Below are positions 35,120-43,962 of a DNA stretch of 64,000 nucleotides, piece after piece. Position 1 is the stretch's first letter. Each line of letters starts with the position of its first letter. Below the pieces are notes generated by a model, which saw only the letters and a program-made list of their open reading frames with translations, was not told the origin of the DNA and searched no databases. Where the stretch lies: assembly GCA_027318865.1 (NCBI GenBank), contig DAHVOJ010000001.1, positions 44,640 to 108,639 of the forward strand, given 5' to 3'. A program made the translations under genes and the position numbers. This DNA comes from a bacterium (GTDB taxonomy: Bacteria > SZUA-79 > Acidulodesulfobacterales > Acidulodesulfobacteraceae).

Positions 35120-36712
35120 ATGCACAAAACAAATTACGCCCTTATATCCGTTTACGACAAAACAGGAATAACGGAACTGGCTACGCATCTGGAAATTGCC
35201 GGTTATACCGTAATAGCGACGGGCAATACCTACAAATTTTTAAAATCGGCCGGAATTACTAAATTAAAAAAAATAGAAGAAATAACGGGTTTTCCCGAAA
35301 TTATGGACGGCAGGGTTAAAACACTGCATCCTGCCGTTTTTGGAGGAATATTATCCATAAGAAACAACGAAAGCCACAGGGACGATTTAATAAAAAACGA
35401 TATAAATCCAATAGATTTCGTCATAGTGAACCTTTATCCGTTTAAAGAAATGAAAGACGGAGACATAACCTTCGACGAAAAACTTGAATTTATCGATATA
35501 GGCGGCGTTTCCCTCTTAAGAGCGGCGGCAAAAAATTTTAAAGACGTAACGGCAGTTATAAACCCGTCATTTTATGAAAACGTCATTACGTTTCTTAAAA
35601 ATAAACAGGAAATCCCGTTCGAAGTTAAAAAACTTTACGCTTACGAAACATTTAAACTGACGGCGGAATACGACGAGGCAATTGCCGGTTTTTTAAATCC
35701 CGGCATAAACCAGGACGACCGGGCGATAAACCCGGCTTTTTATAAAAACGAAGCCAAAGAACTGAATTTTAATATAAAAAAATCGCTTGATTTGAGATAT
35801 GGAGAAAATCCGCATCAAAAGGCGGTTTTTTATTCGGAAGGCATCCCGATGCCCTTTGAAAAACTTTCGGGCAAGGATATATCTTACAATAATTTATTAG
35901 ATATAGATTCGGCGCTCGGAATAATTAAAGACTTTAACAGGAATATAACGGACGGATTTTTTTCCGCTATAATTAAACATACTAATCCTTGCGGAGCGGC
36001 TCTAAGCTTAATATCTCAGAAGGACGCTTTTTTAAAAGCAAGAAAAACGGACGAAATTTCTTCTTACGGAGGAATAATAGTCTTTAATAATGAATTGGAT
36101 AAAGAAACCGCATCCGAAATAAAACCCTTTTTCGTAGAAATAATTATAGCCCCAGATTATACTGAAGAAGCTTTAAAAATACTGGAATCTAAAAAAAATA
36201 CGATAATAATCCGTTATAACGAACATTTTACCGCCGACGGAAACAGGCATATATCGTTAAGAAGCGCTTCCGGAGGCATCCTTGTTCAGGAAACAGACGA
36301 TGTTCCCGACGATACCTCTAATTTTAAAACGGTAACCGACGTCAAAATGCAAGGTCCGGTAATGAACGACCTTCTGTTTACTTGGAAAATAGTCAAACAC
36401 GTCAAATCTAACGCCATAGTATATGCAAAAGACCGGGCGACCGCAGGCATAGGGGCGGGGCAAATGTCGAGAATAGACAGCGCCGTTTTCGCCCGCGAAA
36501 AAATGCTTAACGCTTACGGCAAAATTGACGGGTTCGTCATGGCTTCGGACGGTTTTTTCCCTTTTAAAGATTCCGTCGAATATGCGGCAGAGATCGGCGT
36601 TAGCGGCATTATTCAGCCGGGCGGCTCTATCAGGGACGGCGAAGTTATAGAAGCGGCAAATAAATTAAATATCCCTATGATTTTTACGAATATCCGACAT
36701 TTTAAACACTAA
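35120..36712 (+). CDS. purH: Bifunctional AICAR transformylase/IMP cyclohydrolase
   Basis: Catalyses the last two steps of IMP synthesis. The N-terminal MGS-like IMP cyclohydrolase domain has LISVYDKTGITELATHLE at the start, and MDGRVKTLHPAVFGGIL near 56-72. The C-terminal transformylase domain has DLRYGENPHQKA near 230-241, IIKHTNPCGAAL near 290, the Lys-His of the active site, and GIGAGQMSRIDSA near 450. 530 residues. purD follows after 18 bases, and purE is 4 kb further on the same strand. Confidence 0.98.
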   Translation: MHKTNYALISVYDKTGITELATHLEIAGYTVIATGNTYKFLKSAGITKLKKIEEITGFPEIMDGRVKTLHPAVFGGILSIRNNESHRDDLIKNDINPIDFVIVNLYPFKEMKDGDITFDEKLEFIDIGGVSLLRAAAKNFKDVTAVINPSFYENVITFLKNKQEIPFEVKKLYAYETFKLTAEYDEAIAGFLNPGINQDDRAINPAFYKNEAKELNFNIKKSLDLRYGENPHQKAVFYSEGIPMPFEKLSGKDISYNNLLDIDSALGIIKDFNRNITDGFFSAIIKHTNPCGAALSLISQKDAFLKARKTDEISSYGGIIVFNNELDKETASEIKPFFVEIIIAPDYTEEALKILESKKNTIIIRYNEHFTADGNRHISLRSASGGILVQETDDVPDDTSNFKTVTDVKMQGPVMNDLLFTWKIVKHVKSNAIVYAKDRATAGIGAGQMSRIDSAVFAREKMLNAYGKIDGFVMASDGFFPFKDSVEYAAEIGVSGIIQPGGSIRDGEVIEAANKLNIPMIFTNIRHFKH

Positions 36713-36730
36713 AGTCAAATAACAGAAAAG

Positions 36731-38011
36731 ATGAAAATACTCGTAATCGGCTCCGGCGGCAGGGAAAACGCTATAGCCTCAGCTATTAAAAGATCAAAAA
36801 AAGAAACGGAAATATACTGCGCTCCGGGAAACGGGGGGACGGCGGAAATTGCCGTGAATATTCCGGTTAAACAGGACGATATAAAAAGGCTTCTTTCCTT
36901 CGCCTTAAAAAATAAAATTGACTTAACCGTAGTAGGTCCGGAAATTCCTCTTTCTCTCGGTATAGTCGATGAATTTACGGCGGCCGGACTTAAAATATTC
37001 GGACCGGACAAAAAAGCGTCGCTTTTGGAATCGTCAAAAAAATTCGCTAAAGATTTTCTCAAAAAATATAATATTAAAACTGCGGAATATGAATCGTTCA
37101 TAGATTTTAACGCCGCCGAAGATTACGTCAAACAAAAGAACCATCCGTTAGTTATAAAGGCAAGCGGGCTCGCCGCCGGAAAAGGAGTTTTTATCTCCGA
37201 TAGTCCCGAAGAATCTAAAAGCATATTAGATTCAATATTCAACGGCAAAATATTCGGAAAAAGCGGAGAAACGGTCGTAATAGAAGATTACGTCGAGGGC
37301 TTTGAACTGTCTTATATGATAGTAACCGACGGAACATCGTATAAACCGTTAATCACCAGTATGGATTACAAAAAAATAGGGGACGGAGATACAGGAGAAA
37401 ATACGGGCGGCATGGGCGCGGTTACCCCAAACCCTTACGTTTACGAAGACCTTATAAATAAGATAAATAAAACCGTTATCGAACCGGCTCTCGAAGGGCT
37501 TAAAAAAGAAGGAATAAAATACAAAGGAATACTTTATGCCGGTCTTATGATTAAACGCGACGATATTTATGTTCTAGAATTTAACGTAAGGTTCGGCGAT
37601 CCGGAAACGCAGGCTATACTTATAAGACTCGAATCCGATATAATAGACCTGTTTTTAAGCGTAATAAACGAAAATTTAAAGGACCATAAATTAGTTTTCG
37701 ACGACGATAAATCCATATGCCTCGTTCTTGCTTCCGGCGGGTACCCTAAGGATTACAAAACCGGCTGCGAAATTTTTTTCGATAAAAAATTGAATAATTC
37801 GGGACCAATTAACGAAATCTGCGCAGAATATTATATTTTTCACGCAGGAACAAAAAAAATAGACGGAAAATATCTCACGGACGGAGGAAGGGTTTTAAAT
37901 ATATGCGCAAAAGGTAAAGGCGAAGAAATAGCCGGCATAGTTTATGCTCTTGCGGAAAAGATCGGTTTTGAAAATAAATATTACAGAAAGGATATAGGAA
38001 AATATACATAA
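36731..38011 (+). CDS. purD: Phosphoribosylamine--glycine ligase
   Basis: Joins glycine to phosphoribosylamine in the second step of purine synthesis. An ATP-grasp enzyme with MKILVIGSGGRENAIASAIK at the N-terminus, GPEIPLSLGIVDEF near 76-89, KASGLAAGKGVFI near 143-155, the family signature FNVRFGDPETQAILIRL near 285-301, and a C-terminal DGGRVLNICAKG. 426 residues is normal. Translated with purH. Confidence 0.98.
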   Translation: MKILVIGSGGRENAIASAIKRSKKETEIYCAPGNGGTAEIAVNIPVKQDDIKRLLSFALKNKIDLTVVGPEIPLSLGIVDEFTAAGLKIFGPDKKASLLESSKKFAKDFLKKYNIKTAEYESFIDFNAAEDYVKQKNHPLVIKASGLAAGKGVFISDSPEESKSILDSIFNGKIFGKSGETVVIEDYVEGFELSYMIVTDGTSYKPLITSMDYKKIGDGDTGENTGGMGAVTPNPYVYEDLINKINKTVIEPALEGLKKEGIKYKGILYAGLMIKRDDIYVLEFNVRFGDPETQAILIRLESDIIDLFLSVINENLKDHKLVFDDDKSICLVLASGGYPKDYKTGCEIFFDKKLNNSGPINEICAEYYIFHAGTKKIDGKYLTDGGRVLNICAKGKGEEIAGIVYALAEKIGFENKYYRKDIGKYT

Positions 38012-38038
38012 CGGTATTATATAGAAATAGAAAAATTT

Positions 38039-38518
38039 ATGGCTATCGTTAAATTAAAACCGCAGATATTGCTTAATCTTTCCATAAGTATTTTAACCGG
38101 CGTTTTTGCCCAATTGTCAATGAAATACGGAATGAGCAGGCTTAAAAATACTGCCGGACGCGGCGGGCAAAACCTTTCGGCCATCCGCCATTCCGTAAAA
38201 TATAGCGAATATGCCTTATTTATTAAAATTTTAAAAATTTTAATAATTATTTTTACGAACAAATTTGTTATAGCCGGAATAACCCTTTATATAATATCGA
38301 TGTTTTTCTGGATAAAGGTATTGTCGAAGATAGAGCTTTCCGCCGCCTATCCTTTTGTAAGTATCGGTATAATTTTAACGGTAATACTTGCCGCTTTAAC
38401 GCTCAAGGAAACCGTTCCATTAATGAGATGGATTGGAATTATTATTACGCTTTGCGGGGTTTACGTTATAGTTTATTCTCACGAGGACGATGAAACGTCC
38501 AAAAATAAAGAAAAATAA
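38039..38518 (+). CDS. EamA/SMR-type small membrane transporter
   Basis: A 159-residue protein with four hydrophobic segments. The third has the motif LSAAYPFVSIGIILTVILAAL at about residues 103-123 (core: AAYPFVSIG), which is typical of ArnE/ArnF and small multidrug resistance-like transporters of the DMT superfamily. A polar insert sits between helices 1 and 2 (about 38-58). It could flip a lipid-linked sugar or export a small molecule; the substrate is not known. It lies between purD and tsaC with spacings of 27 and 11 bases. Confidence 0.75.
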   Translation: MAIVKLKPQILLNLSISILTGVFAQLSMKYGMSRLKNTAGRGGQNLSAIRHSVKYSEYALFIKILKILIIIFTNKFVIAGITLYIISMFFWIKVLSKIELSAAYPFVSIGIILTVILAALTLKETVPLMRWIGIIITLCGVYVIVYSHEDDETSKNKEK

Positions 38519-38529
38519 AATAATAGAAT

Positions 38530-39198
38530 ATGGTAAAAATTTACGAATTCGATGCTTTAAGCAATAAAGATTATAAATACATAAAAGAACATTTGCAAAC
38601 TTCCGGCATTATAATCTATCCGACGGAAACCTCTTACGCCGTGGGCGGAAACGCTTTAGACAACACGGCGGTGCAAAAAATTTATGCTTTGAAAGGGCGC
38701 AATTTCGACAAACCTCTTCCCGTATTGGTTAAAGACTTGAAGATGGTAGTAAATATTGCAGAGTTAAACAGGCGGGAAGAAGACTTAATATCGAAATTTT
38801 GGCCGGGACCGCTTACGATTATTTTTAAATTAAAAAAGAAGATTTTTTCGGAAAATTATTTATTTACCGGCGGTTTAGATTCAATCGGCGCAAGAATTTC
38901 TCCTCATCCTTTCCCCGAAAGACTGTTTGAAGAAATTGATTTTCCGCTCGTTTCTACCAGCGCTAATTCATCGGGCAGAGAAAGTTTTTCTGATTTCAAC
39001 GAATTAAATAAAATATTTTTATCGGATCCGGCTGTCGCGTCCGGCGTAAATATTTTAGCTATAAACGCCGGTGAACTGACAGGCGGCTCTTCCACTATAA
39101 TCGAAATAGGAGAAAAGAATAAGGGGATAGAAATAATCAGGGAAGGAGAAAACAACATTAAAAAAAGACTGATGTGTTCGATGAAAAATAAAGAATGA
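38530..39198 (+). CDS. tsaC: L-threonylcarbamoyladenylate synthase (TsaC/Sua5/YrdC)
   Basis: Makes threonylcarbamoyl-AMP for the universal t6A37 tRNA modification. YrdC-fold hallmarks are IIYPTETSYAVGGNALD at about 27-43, KIYALKGRNFDKPLPVLVKD near 50-69, FWPGPLTIIFKLK near 92-104 and PLVSTSANSSGRESF near 139-153. 222 residues fits the TsaC type with a short C-terminal extension, not the two-domain Sua5. It is the last gene before a gap with repeats. Confidence 0.95.
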   Translation: MVKIYEFDALSNKDYKYIKEHLQTSGIIIYPTETSYAVGGNALDNTAVQKIYALKGRNFDKPLPVLVKDLKMVVNIAELNRREEDLISKFWPGPLTIIFKLKKKIFSENYLFTGGLDSIGARISPHPFPERLFEEIDFPLVSTSANSSGRESFSDFNELNKIFLSDPAVASGVNILAINAGELTGGSSTIIEIGEKNKGIEIIREGENNIKKRLMCSMKNKE

Positions 39199-39246
39199 AC
39201 TGAATCCTTAATTTTCTGCATCCTGGATTCCCGCTTTCGCGATATT

Positions 39247-39285
39247 GACAATGCAGGGATTTAATTTTCACACAAATGGTGTCCA
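39247..39285 (+). repeat. Imperfect direct repeat, copy 1
   Basis: GACAATGCAGGGATTTAATT then TTCACACAAATGGTGTCCA. It aligns with 39382-39421 at about 70% identity, including the shared end GGTGTCCA. Flanking bases such as CCTGGATTCCCGCTTTCGCG look like a common dispersed repeat. Non-coding. Confidence 0.55.
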
Positions 39286-39297
39286 GAATTAATAATT

Positions 39298-39556
39298 CCT
39301 TAACTCACCGTTAGAGATTTTTTATCTGGATGAGCCGTCTAAATACCGACGGCTTTAAAACGTACCCGCCTACGCGGGAATGACTATGCGGGGATTGAGG
39401 TTTTAACCCAAAAGGTGTCCATTGGCGTCCGTATCAAAGACATGCTTTGATATACACGGACGCCAATATTGCGAAAGCAGATATAAACGCACGCCGTTTA
39501 TGCAGTATTTATAACTTGTTAAATCAATTTTTATAGTCTCTAACGGTGAGTTAAGG
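39298..39556. mobile_element. MITE-like element with perfect 20 bp terminal inverted repeats
   Basis: CCTTAACTCACCGTTAGAGA at 39298-39317 is the exact inverse of 39537-39556. The 259 bp element has no reading frame and is flanked on both sides by TAATT (39293-39297 and 39557-39561), a likely 5 bp target duplication. Internally it has stem-loops at 39334-39353 (GCCGTC/GACGGC) and 39421-39467. It fills most of the 387-base gap between tsaC and mtnP. Its ends and duplication fit a non-autonomous element moved by a transposase encoded elsewhere. Confidence 0.7.
39421..39467. repeat. Long hairpin inside the MITE-like element
   Basis: ATTGGCGTCCGTATCAAAG (39421-39439) pairs with the inverse of 39445-39467, with a four-base bulge on the right arm (GTAT). 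A loop of five bases remains. It may fold as RNA or DNA cruciform. Non-coding. Confidence 0.7.
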
Positions 39557-39585
39557 TAATTAATGAATATTAAAAGGGGGGATAT

Positions 39586-40545
39586 ATGGAAAAAAACGCG
39601 GATATTCTGGGAATAATAGGGGGCAGCGGATTATATCGGATGGACGGGCTGAAAAACGTCAGGGAGGAATCGATAAGCACCCCTTTTGGAAACCCGTCCG
39701 ATAAACTCGTATTCGGGGAAATAAACGGCAGAAAATTAGCGTTTCTGCCGAGACACGGCAAAGGCCATAAAATACTGCCCTCCGAAATAAATTATGCCGC
39801 AAATATCTATGCGCTGAAAGTTTCCGGGGTCAAAAAAGTAATTTCGGTCAGCGCCGTAGGAAGCCTTAAAAAAGAGATTAAGCCGGGGGATATGGTCATA
39901 GTTGACCAGTTTTTCGATTTTACCAAAAACAGGAGAAGCACTTTTTTCGGAGACGGTCTTGTAGCTCATGTTTCTATGGCAGAGCCGGTCTGCCCTTATC
40001 TGCGCGGAATCGTCACGGACTCGTGCAAATCCCTCGATATTCCGTACCATAACGGCGGCTCTTATATCTGCATAGAAGGCCCTCAGTTTTCTACGAAAGC
40101 GGAGTCTCTTTTTTATAAAAATAACGGCTTCGACGTAATCGGCATGACTAACGCCACCGAAGCCAAACTTGCGAGGGAAGCGGAACTGTGCTACGTCACG
40201 ATAGCTATGGCGACGGATTACGACTGCTGGCACGAGGAAGAAGACAACGTCAACGCCGATATGATTATCAAAATTCTTCTCGAAAACGCGGAAAAAGCAA
40301 AAAATATCATAAAAGAGTCTATCGGCAAAATAGATTTTTCGCATAACGAATGCGGCGAAAACGGAAACGAAGCCGGCACAGGAAAAGACGGCGGCGGAAA
40401 TGAAAACGAAGCCGGAGGGGGGAAGGGTAGCGGCGAAAATTTATGCTCCTGCGGCTCGTCTCTGCAAAAGGCCGTCGTAACGGCAAAAAAAGACGTTCCC
40501 GAGGAAACGCTGAAGAAACTGTCGATATTCGATTTATACGATTAA
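39586..40545 (+). CDS. mtnP: S-methyl-5'-thioadenosine/purine nucleoside phosphorylase
   Basis: Splits methylthioadenosine (or related nucleosides) with phosphate, salvaging adenine and methylthioribose-1-phosphate. Motifs: [14 protein letters not shown] at about 8-21, [28 protein letters not shown] segment at about 52-75 (core: [15 protein letters not shown]), [18 protein letters not shown] near 165-182 and [17 protein letters not shown] near 189. The C-terminus has a Gly/Asn/Glu-rich low-complexity stretch at about 256-284, then C287-S-C289, a CxC pair known from thermophile homologues. A purine-rich AAAGGGGGG lies before the ATG. 319 residues is longer than usual because of the insert. Confidence 0.93.
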   Translation: MEKNADILGIIGGSGLYRMDGLKNVREESISTPFGNPSDKLVFGEINGRKLAFLPRHGKGHKILPSEINYAANIYALKVSGVKKVISVSAVGSLKKEIKPGDMVIVDQFFDFTKNRRSTFFGDGLVAHVSMAEPVCPYLRGIVTDSCKSLDIPYHNGGSYICIEGPQFSTKAESLFYKNNGFDVIGMTNATEAKLAREAELCYVTIAMATDYDCWHEEEDNVNADMIIKILLENAEKAKNIIKESIGKIDFSHNECGENGNEAGTGKDGGGNENEAGGGKGSGENLCSCGSSLQKAVVTAKKDVPEETLKKLSIFDLYD

Positions 40546-40677
40546 TTGTATTAACGGCGGAGGGTGGATTGTCGGTAGAGAGGTTAGCAAAAACTCCCGA
40601 CTCCCCCTCTCCTAACCCTCTTCTTTTTAATAATATAACATAAATCGAATAAATAAAATTAACTGGAGGTTTATTTT

Positions 40678-41175
40678 ATGGATGTTTTAATCTTAACCGG
40701 TTCTAAAAACGATTTGGGCGATGTAGAGAACGCCGCCCAAACGCTTAAAAAATTCGGGATTTCCTATGAACTGCATGTTTCGTCCGCCCACAGAACTTTA
40801 AAAAGAACTATGGGGCTCGTCGAATCGGCGGAAAAAAAAGGCGCAAAGGTAATAATCGCCGCCGCGGGCATGAGCGCCCATCTTCCCGGCGTTGTCGCCG
40901 CTATGACCATTCTTCCGGTAATAGGCGTTCCCCTTAACGCCTCATCTCTCAACGGATTAGACAGCCTTATGTCTATCGTCCAGATGCCGGGCGGAATACC
41001 GGTCGCGACAACGGCAATCGGCAAAAGCGGATGCGTTAACGCCGCCCTTTTAGCCGTATCTATTCTCGCTTTATCCGATGCGGCTCTGACCGAAAAATTA
41101 AAACAATACAGAAAAGATATGGCGGACTCGGTAATTAAAGCCGATGAAGAAATCAATATTAATAAAAAAGGCTAA
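40678..41175 (+). CDS. purE: N5-carboxyaminoimidazole ribonucleotide mutase
   Basis: Converts N5-CAIR to CAIR in purine synthesis. LILTGSKNDLGDVENAAQTL is the start, with the characteristic SSAHRTLKRT near 36-45, AAAGMSAHLPGVVAAMT near 61-77 and VIGVPLNASSLNGLDSL. 165 residues. A GGAGG site lies 8 bases before the ATG. The gap upstream to mtnP (132 bases) holds only AT-rich leader. Partner purK is not in the window. Confidence 0.96.
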   Translation: MDVLILTGSKNDLGDVENAAQTLKKFGISYELHVSSAHRTLKRTMGLVESAEKKGAKVIIAAAGMSAHLPGVVAAMTILPVIGVPLNASSLNGLDSLMSIVQMPGGIPVATTAIGKSGCVNAALLAVSILALSDAALTEKLKQYRKDMADSVIKADEEININKKG

Positions 41176-41200
41176 CGAAATAACCTAAAGAGGTTATTAA

Positions 41201-41782
41201 ATGAAAAATACAATCGAAAAAAGATTTGCGGAGGCGAGAGCGCTCCTGGAGCTTACTTCAAATAACGAAGAGATTTTAAATACGGTGGAGGCCATATCTA
41301 GAACCATTATTTCCGCGTACGGTAACGGCGGAAAGGTTTTTATCGCCGGAAACGGCGGGTCGGCGGCGGACGCCCAGCACATCGCGGCAGAGCTTGTTTC
41401 GAGGTTTTACAAGGAAAGAAAAGCGCTTGCCGCCGAAAGCCTTACGGTTAATACGTCAAATCTTACGGCGATAGCCAACGATTACGATTTTTCGGCAGTG
41501 TTCTCGCGCCAGCTCGAAGCAAACGCACGCAAGGGCGACGTTTTCTGGGGAATATCGACTTCGGGCAACTCCAAAAATATTCTATCGGCAATTAATACGG
41601 CAAAAAAGAGCGGCATGAAAATAATAGGTTTTACCGGCGGGGACGGCGGAAAAATGGCGGAACACGGAATGTGCGACCACCTTATTAAAATTCCGTCTAA
41701 AGACACCCCTAGAATCCAGGAAAATCATATTTTAATAGCTCATATTATATGCGAAATAGTGGAAAACGGCATGTTTAAATAA
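41201..41782 (+). CDS. gmhA: Phosphoheptose isomerase (sedoheptulose 7-phosphate isomerase)
   Basis: First step of ADP-heptose synthesis for the lipopolysaccharide core, which indicates a Gram-negative envelope. The SIS fold shows KVFIAGNGGSAADAQHIAAEL at about residues 46-66 (core: GNGGSAADAQHIAAEL), ANDYDFSAVFSRQLE near 90, GISTSGNSKNIL near 109-120 and HCICEIVE-like end. 193 residues. It ends 2 bases from convergent dgt. Confidence 0.96.
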   Translation: MKNTIEKRFAEARALLELTSNNEEILNTVEAISRTIISAYGNGGKVFIAGNGGSAADAQHIAAELVSRFYKERKALAAESLTVNTSNLTAIANDYDFSAVFSRQLEANARKGDVFWGISTSGNSKNILSAINTAKKSGMKIIGFTGGDGGKMAEHGMCDHLIKIPSKDTPRIQENHILIAHIICEIVENGMFK

Positions 41783-41784
41783 TT

Positions 41785-43290
41785 TTAAGCATGCGGGGTA
41801 TCCGAAAAATTTCTTGCGTCGAACAGCGACGAATACAGCTTCATCGCATACATATCGGTCATTCCGCTGATGTAATCGGCGCACATAACTTTAAAACCTG
41901 CGTTTCCGTTTTGAGCTTTTCCGAAACCGCCGTAAAATCCGAACTCGTAGAGCTCCTGAAAGTCGTCGGGATAAAGTTTTATATTTTTAATGTCGGAAAA
42001 AACGGAAAAAAGCCTTCTTATAATATTTTCGGCTTTATACCTGTTCAGGAGTATTTCCCTGTTTTCCATAACGAGCCTGTAGGAAATCTGCTTGAGGGCG
42101 CTGATTTCCAAATTGACTCCGTTTTTCCATATAATACCGTATTTATATGAATCGTCTTCTAAATCTATCGGAACATCGAAAATAAAACTGTTTTCCTTTT
42201 TCTTTAATCCCGGTTTTGATTTCATTTTTGCAATGCCGCCTTGTCTTTCTTCCAAATCTATATTTAAAATAAACTTTGAAATATAATTGGAAAAAAACTC
42301 TTTCAGGTCGGTCTTGACTTTTATGTGATGCATCGGGTCTTTCCCCCCGCCCGCATCCAATATCCCGCCTTTTATCCGTCCGGTTTCTTTGCCTCCGGCA
42401 ATCTTAAAAATATTCCTGAGATTAAAAAAGAAATTATCCACCTGCACCGCTATTTTATCAATGGAATCTTTTCCGATTCGACCGCTTTCTTTGAGATATT
42501 TGTTTACTTTGAAATGGCCTCCTATGTCTATCAGCTTAGACTCTACCCCGTCTTCTATATCGTGCGTGGCGTACGCGATATCGTCGGCGGCGTTTAATAT
42601 CTGGCATTCTATGCATCTCGAAAATTCGAAAAATTGAACTTTGGCAGTTTTATTTTTTTTATCGTTTAGAAATCCGGAATATTTCTTCAAGTAATTTACA
42701 AAATCTTTTCCGTGAAGTTTTTCGAGAATAAATATATCGTTATCGTAAATGAAATGCTTGTTTTTATCGGACAACGAATAAGGCATCTTATATTTTAAAA
42801 TTCCGTCTATAGTCTTAAGCGACGGATTAATTCCGTATATTTTATTGTTTTTTGAATCGTAAAACTTTTTTTCGAGGAAATTAAGTATCCTGATATTCTG
42901 GGCGTTCGCCTCGAATCCGAATTTTCCGCCGGTCGCCTTCTTCAGCTCTTCGTTTATAATGGATTCGCCGAGATGCCCGAATGGCGGATGCCCTATGTCA
43001 TGCGCCAGAGAAACTGCTTCGACGAGGTCTATATCTATATTTAACCCGTGTTTTTTATCTAAAATCGACGCTATAGCTCTTGCTATCTGCGATACTTCGA
43101 GAGAATGGGTAAGCCTCGTCCTGTAATAATCCAGCGTAAAAACGCCGAAGACCTGAGTTTTATTCCTCATCCTCCTGAACGCGCTCGAATGTATTATTCT
43201 ATCCCTGTCGATTTGAAAAGGCGTCCTTACCCCCTTTTCTTTTTTTTCCTTGCCGGCGTATCCGTAATCGAAAACTCTTTCGTAAGTCAT
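41785..43290 (-). CDS. dgt: Deoxyguanosinetriphosphate triphosphohydrolase-like protein
   Basis: HD-domain enzyme that releases triphosphate from dNTPs. The N-terminal part has RTPFQIDRDRIIHSSAFRRM near 22-41, TRLTHSLEVSQIARAIA near 58-74 and the HD motif SLAHDIGHPPFGHLGE at about 93-108. I chose the ATG at 43290 with AAAGGAGG about 6 bases upstream. At 501 residues it carries an insertion near 295-345 (rich in Gly, Lys) not seen in the shortest homologues. Faces gmhA at the 3' end and dksA at the 5' end. An extra copy of a 19 nt motif (43333-43351) lies in its leader. Confidence 0.92.
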   Translation of the reverse strand: MTYERVFDYGYAGKEKKEKGVRTPFQIDRDRIIHSSAFRRMRNKTQVFGVFTLDYYRTRLTHSLEVSQIARAIASILDKKHGLNIDIDLVEAVSLAHDIGHPPFGHLGESIINEELKKATGGKFGFEANAQNIRILNFLEKKFYDSKNNKIYGINPSLKTIDGILKYKMPYSLSDKNKHFIYDNDIFILEKLHGKDFVNYLKKYSGFLNDKKNKTAKVQFFEFSRCIECQILNAADDIAYATHDIEDGVESKLIDIGGHFKVNKYLKESGRIGKDSIDKIAVQVDNFFFNLRNIFKIAGGKETGRIKGGILDAGGGKDPMHHIKVKTDLKEFFSNYISKFILNIDLEERQGGIAKMKSKPGLKKKENSFIFDVPIDLEDDSYKYGIIWKNGVNLEISALKQISYRLVMENREILLNRYKAENIIRRLFSVFSDIKNIKLYPDDFQELYEFGFYGGFGKAQNGNAGFKVMCADYISGMTDMYAMKLYSSLFDARNFSDTPHA

Positions 43291-43332
43291 CAAAATACCT
43301 CCTTTGTCCGCTAACTTTTTGGCTAACTTTTA

Positions 43333-43351
43333 CTTTAATCCTGCATTAGAA
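43333..43351 (-). promoter_or_regulatory. 19 nt motif, imperfect copy (towards dgt)
   Basis: On the minus strand TTCTAATGCAGGATTAAAG, 17/19 identical to the copies at 13326-13344 and 43378-43396. It lies about 42 bases before the dgt ATG. With 43378-43396 it forms an inverted pair separated by 26 bases that contains TATAAT (43367-43372) on the plus strand and TATACT on the minus strand. Confidence 0.45.
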
Positions 43352-43366
43352 ACTTTATTTTGAGTA

Positions 43367-43372
43367 TATAAT
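43367..43372 (+). promoter_or_regulatory. -10 box TATAAT for dksA
   Basis: TATAAT lies 5 bases before the 19 nt motif (43378-43396) on the plus strand, the same arrangement as upstream of the YhaM-like gene. A TATACT on the minus strand overlaps it (towards dgt), so two divergent promoters share this 26 bp core. No good -35 was found. Confidence 0.5.
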
Positions 43373-43377
43373 GTAAC

Positions 43378-43396
43378 TTCTATTGCAGGATTAAGG
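43378..43396 (+). promoter_or_regulatory. 19 nt motif TTCTATTGCAGGATTAAGG, copy 2 (dksA 5' leader)
   Basis: Identical to the sequence on the minus strand at 13326-13344. Here it points to dksA, whose ATG is 93 bases further on and has its own AGGAGG site. The predicted transcript would begin at or close to the motif's first base. Confidence 0.5.
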
Positions 43397-43488
43397 TAAG
43401 GTTTTAATCTTGCTTTTACATTTAATTAAATATATACTATTCACACATTTTTAACAACGGGAACGGAAACTGATAACAGGAGGTATCT

Positions 43489-43962
43489 ATGAAAAATAAA
43501 GAAACCGACAACGAACAAACGTTTTCAAAAGCCGAAATAGAATCGGCAAAAAAAACGTTAATTAAAATGAAAAAGGATATTTTTAAAGAAATAGACGCCG
43601 GCATCAAGAAAGGCTCATCCAAAGATTCAACCGAATACCGCGGAGATAACTACGACATAGCTTCGAGCGAAAGAGACCGCGAACTTATGTATATGCTTGG
43701 AGACAGGGAAAGAAAAAAAGTAAGGGAAATAGACAACGCGCTGTTAAAAATGAAAGAAGGCACATACGGCATCTGCGACGAATGCGGCGAACCTATTTCA
43801 AAAAAAAGATTAAAAATAATTCCCTATTCAAACTTATGCATAAACTGTCAGTCTAAAGCCGAGGAAGAAGAAAGGAAGCGAATGAACGAAGACTATATCG
43901 ACCATCTAAGCACTCTTTCTTTAATAAGCGACGACGAATCTTTTAAAGACTCCGACGAATAA
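43489..43962 (+). CDS. dksA: DksA/TraR family zinc-finger RNA polymerase regulator
   Basis: Binds the secondary channel of RNA polymerase and, with ppGpp, changes initiation at ribosomal and amino acid promoters. A coiled-coil segment at about residues 12-80 precedes a C4 zinc finger, CDECGEPISKKRLKIIPYSN then CINCQ, near 98-120. It has DREL and DRERKK acidic/basic regions at the coil. An AGGAGG site lies before the ATG. 157 residues. The stop overlaps the convergent oppF 3' end by 20 bases. The coil tip DxxDxA pattern of canonical DksA is not obvious, so TraR/YocK-type relatives are possible. Confidence 0.88.
   Translation: MKNKETDNEQTFSKAEIESAKKTLIKMKKDIFKEIDAGIKKGSSKDSTEYRGDNYDIASSERDRELMYMLGDRERKKVREIDNALLKMKEGTYGICDECGEPISKKRLKIIPYSNLCINCQSKAEEEERKRMNEDYIDHLSTLSLISDDESFKDSDE

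Noticed and set aside
40443..40643. Plus-strand frame of 66 codons spanning the mtnP end and the gap to purE
   Set aside because: It overlaps the mtnP C-terminus in another frame, and the part beyond it has no conserved features.
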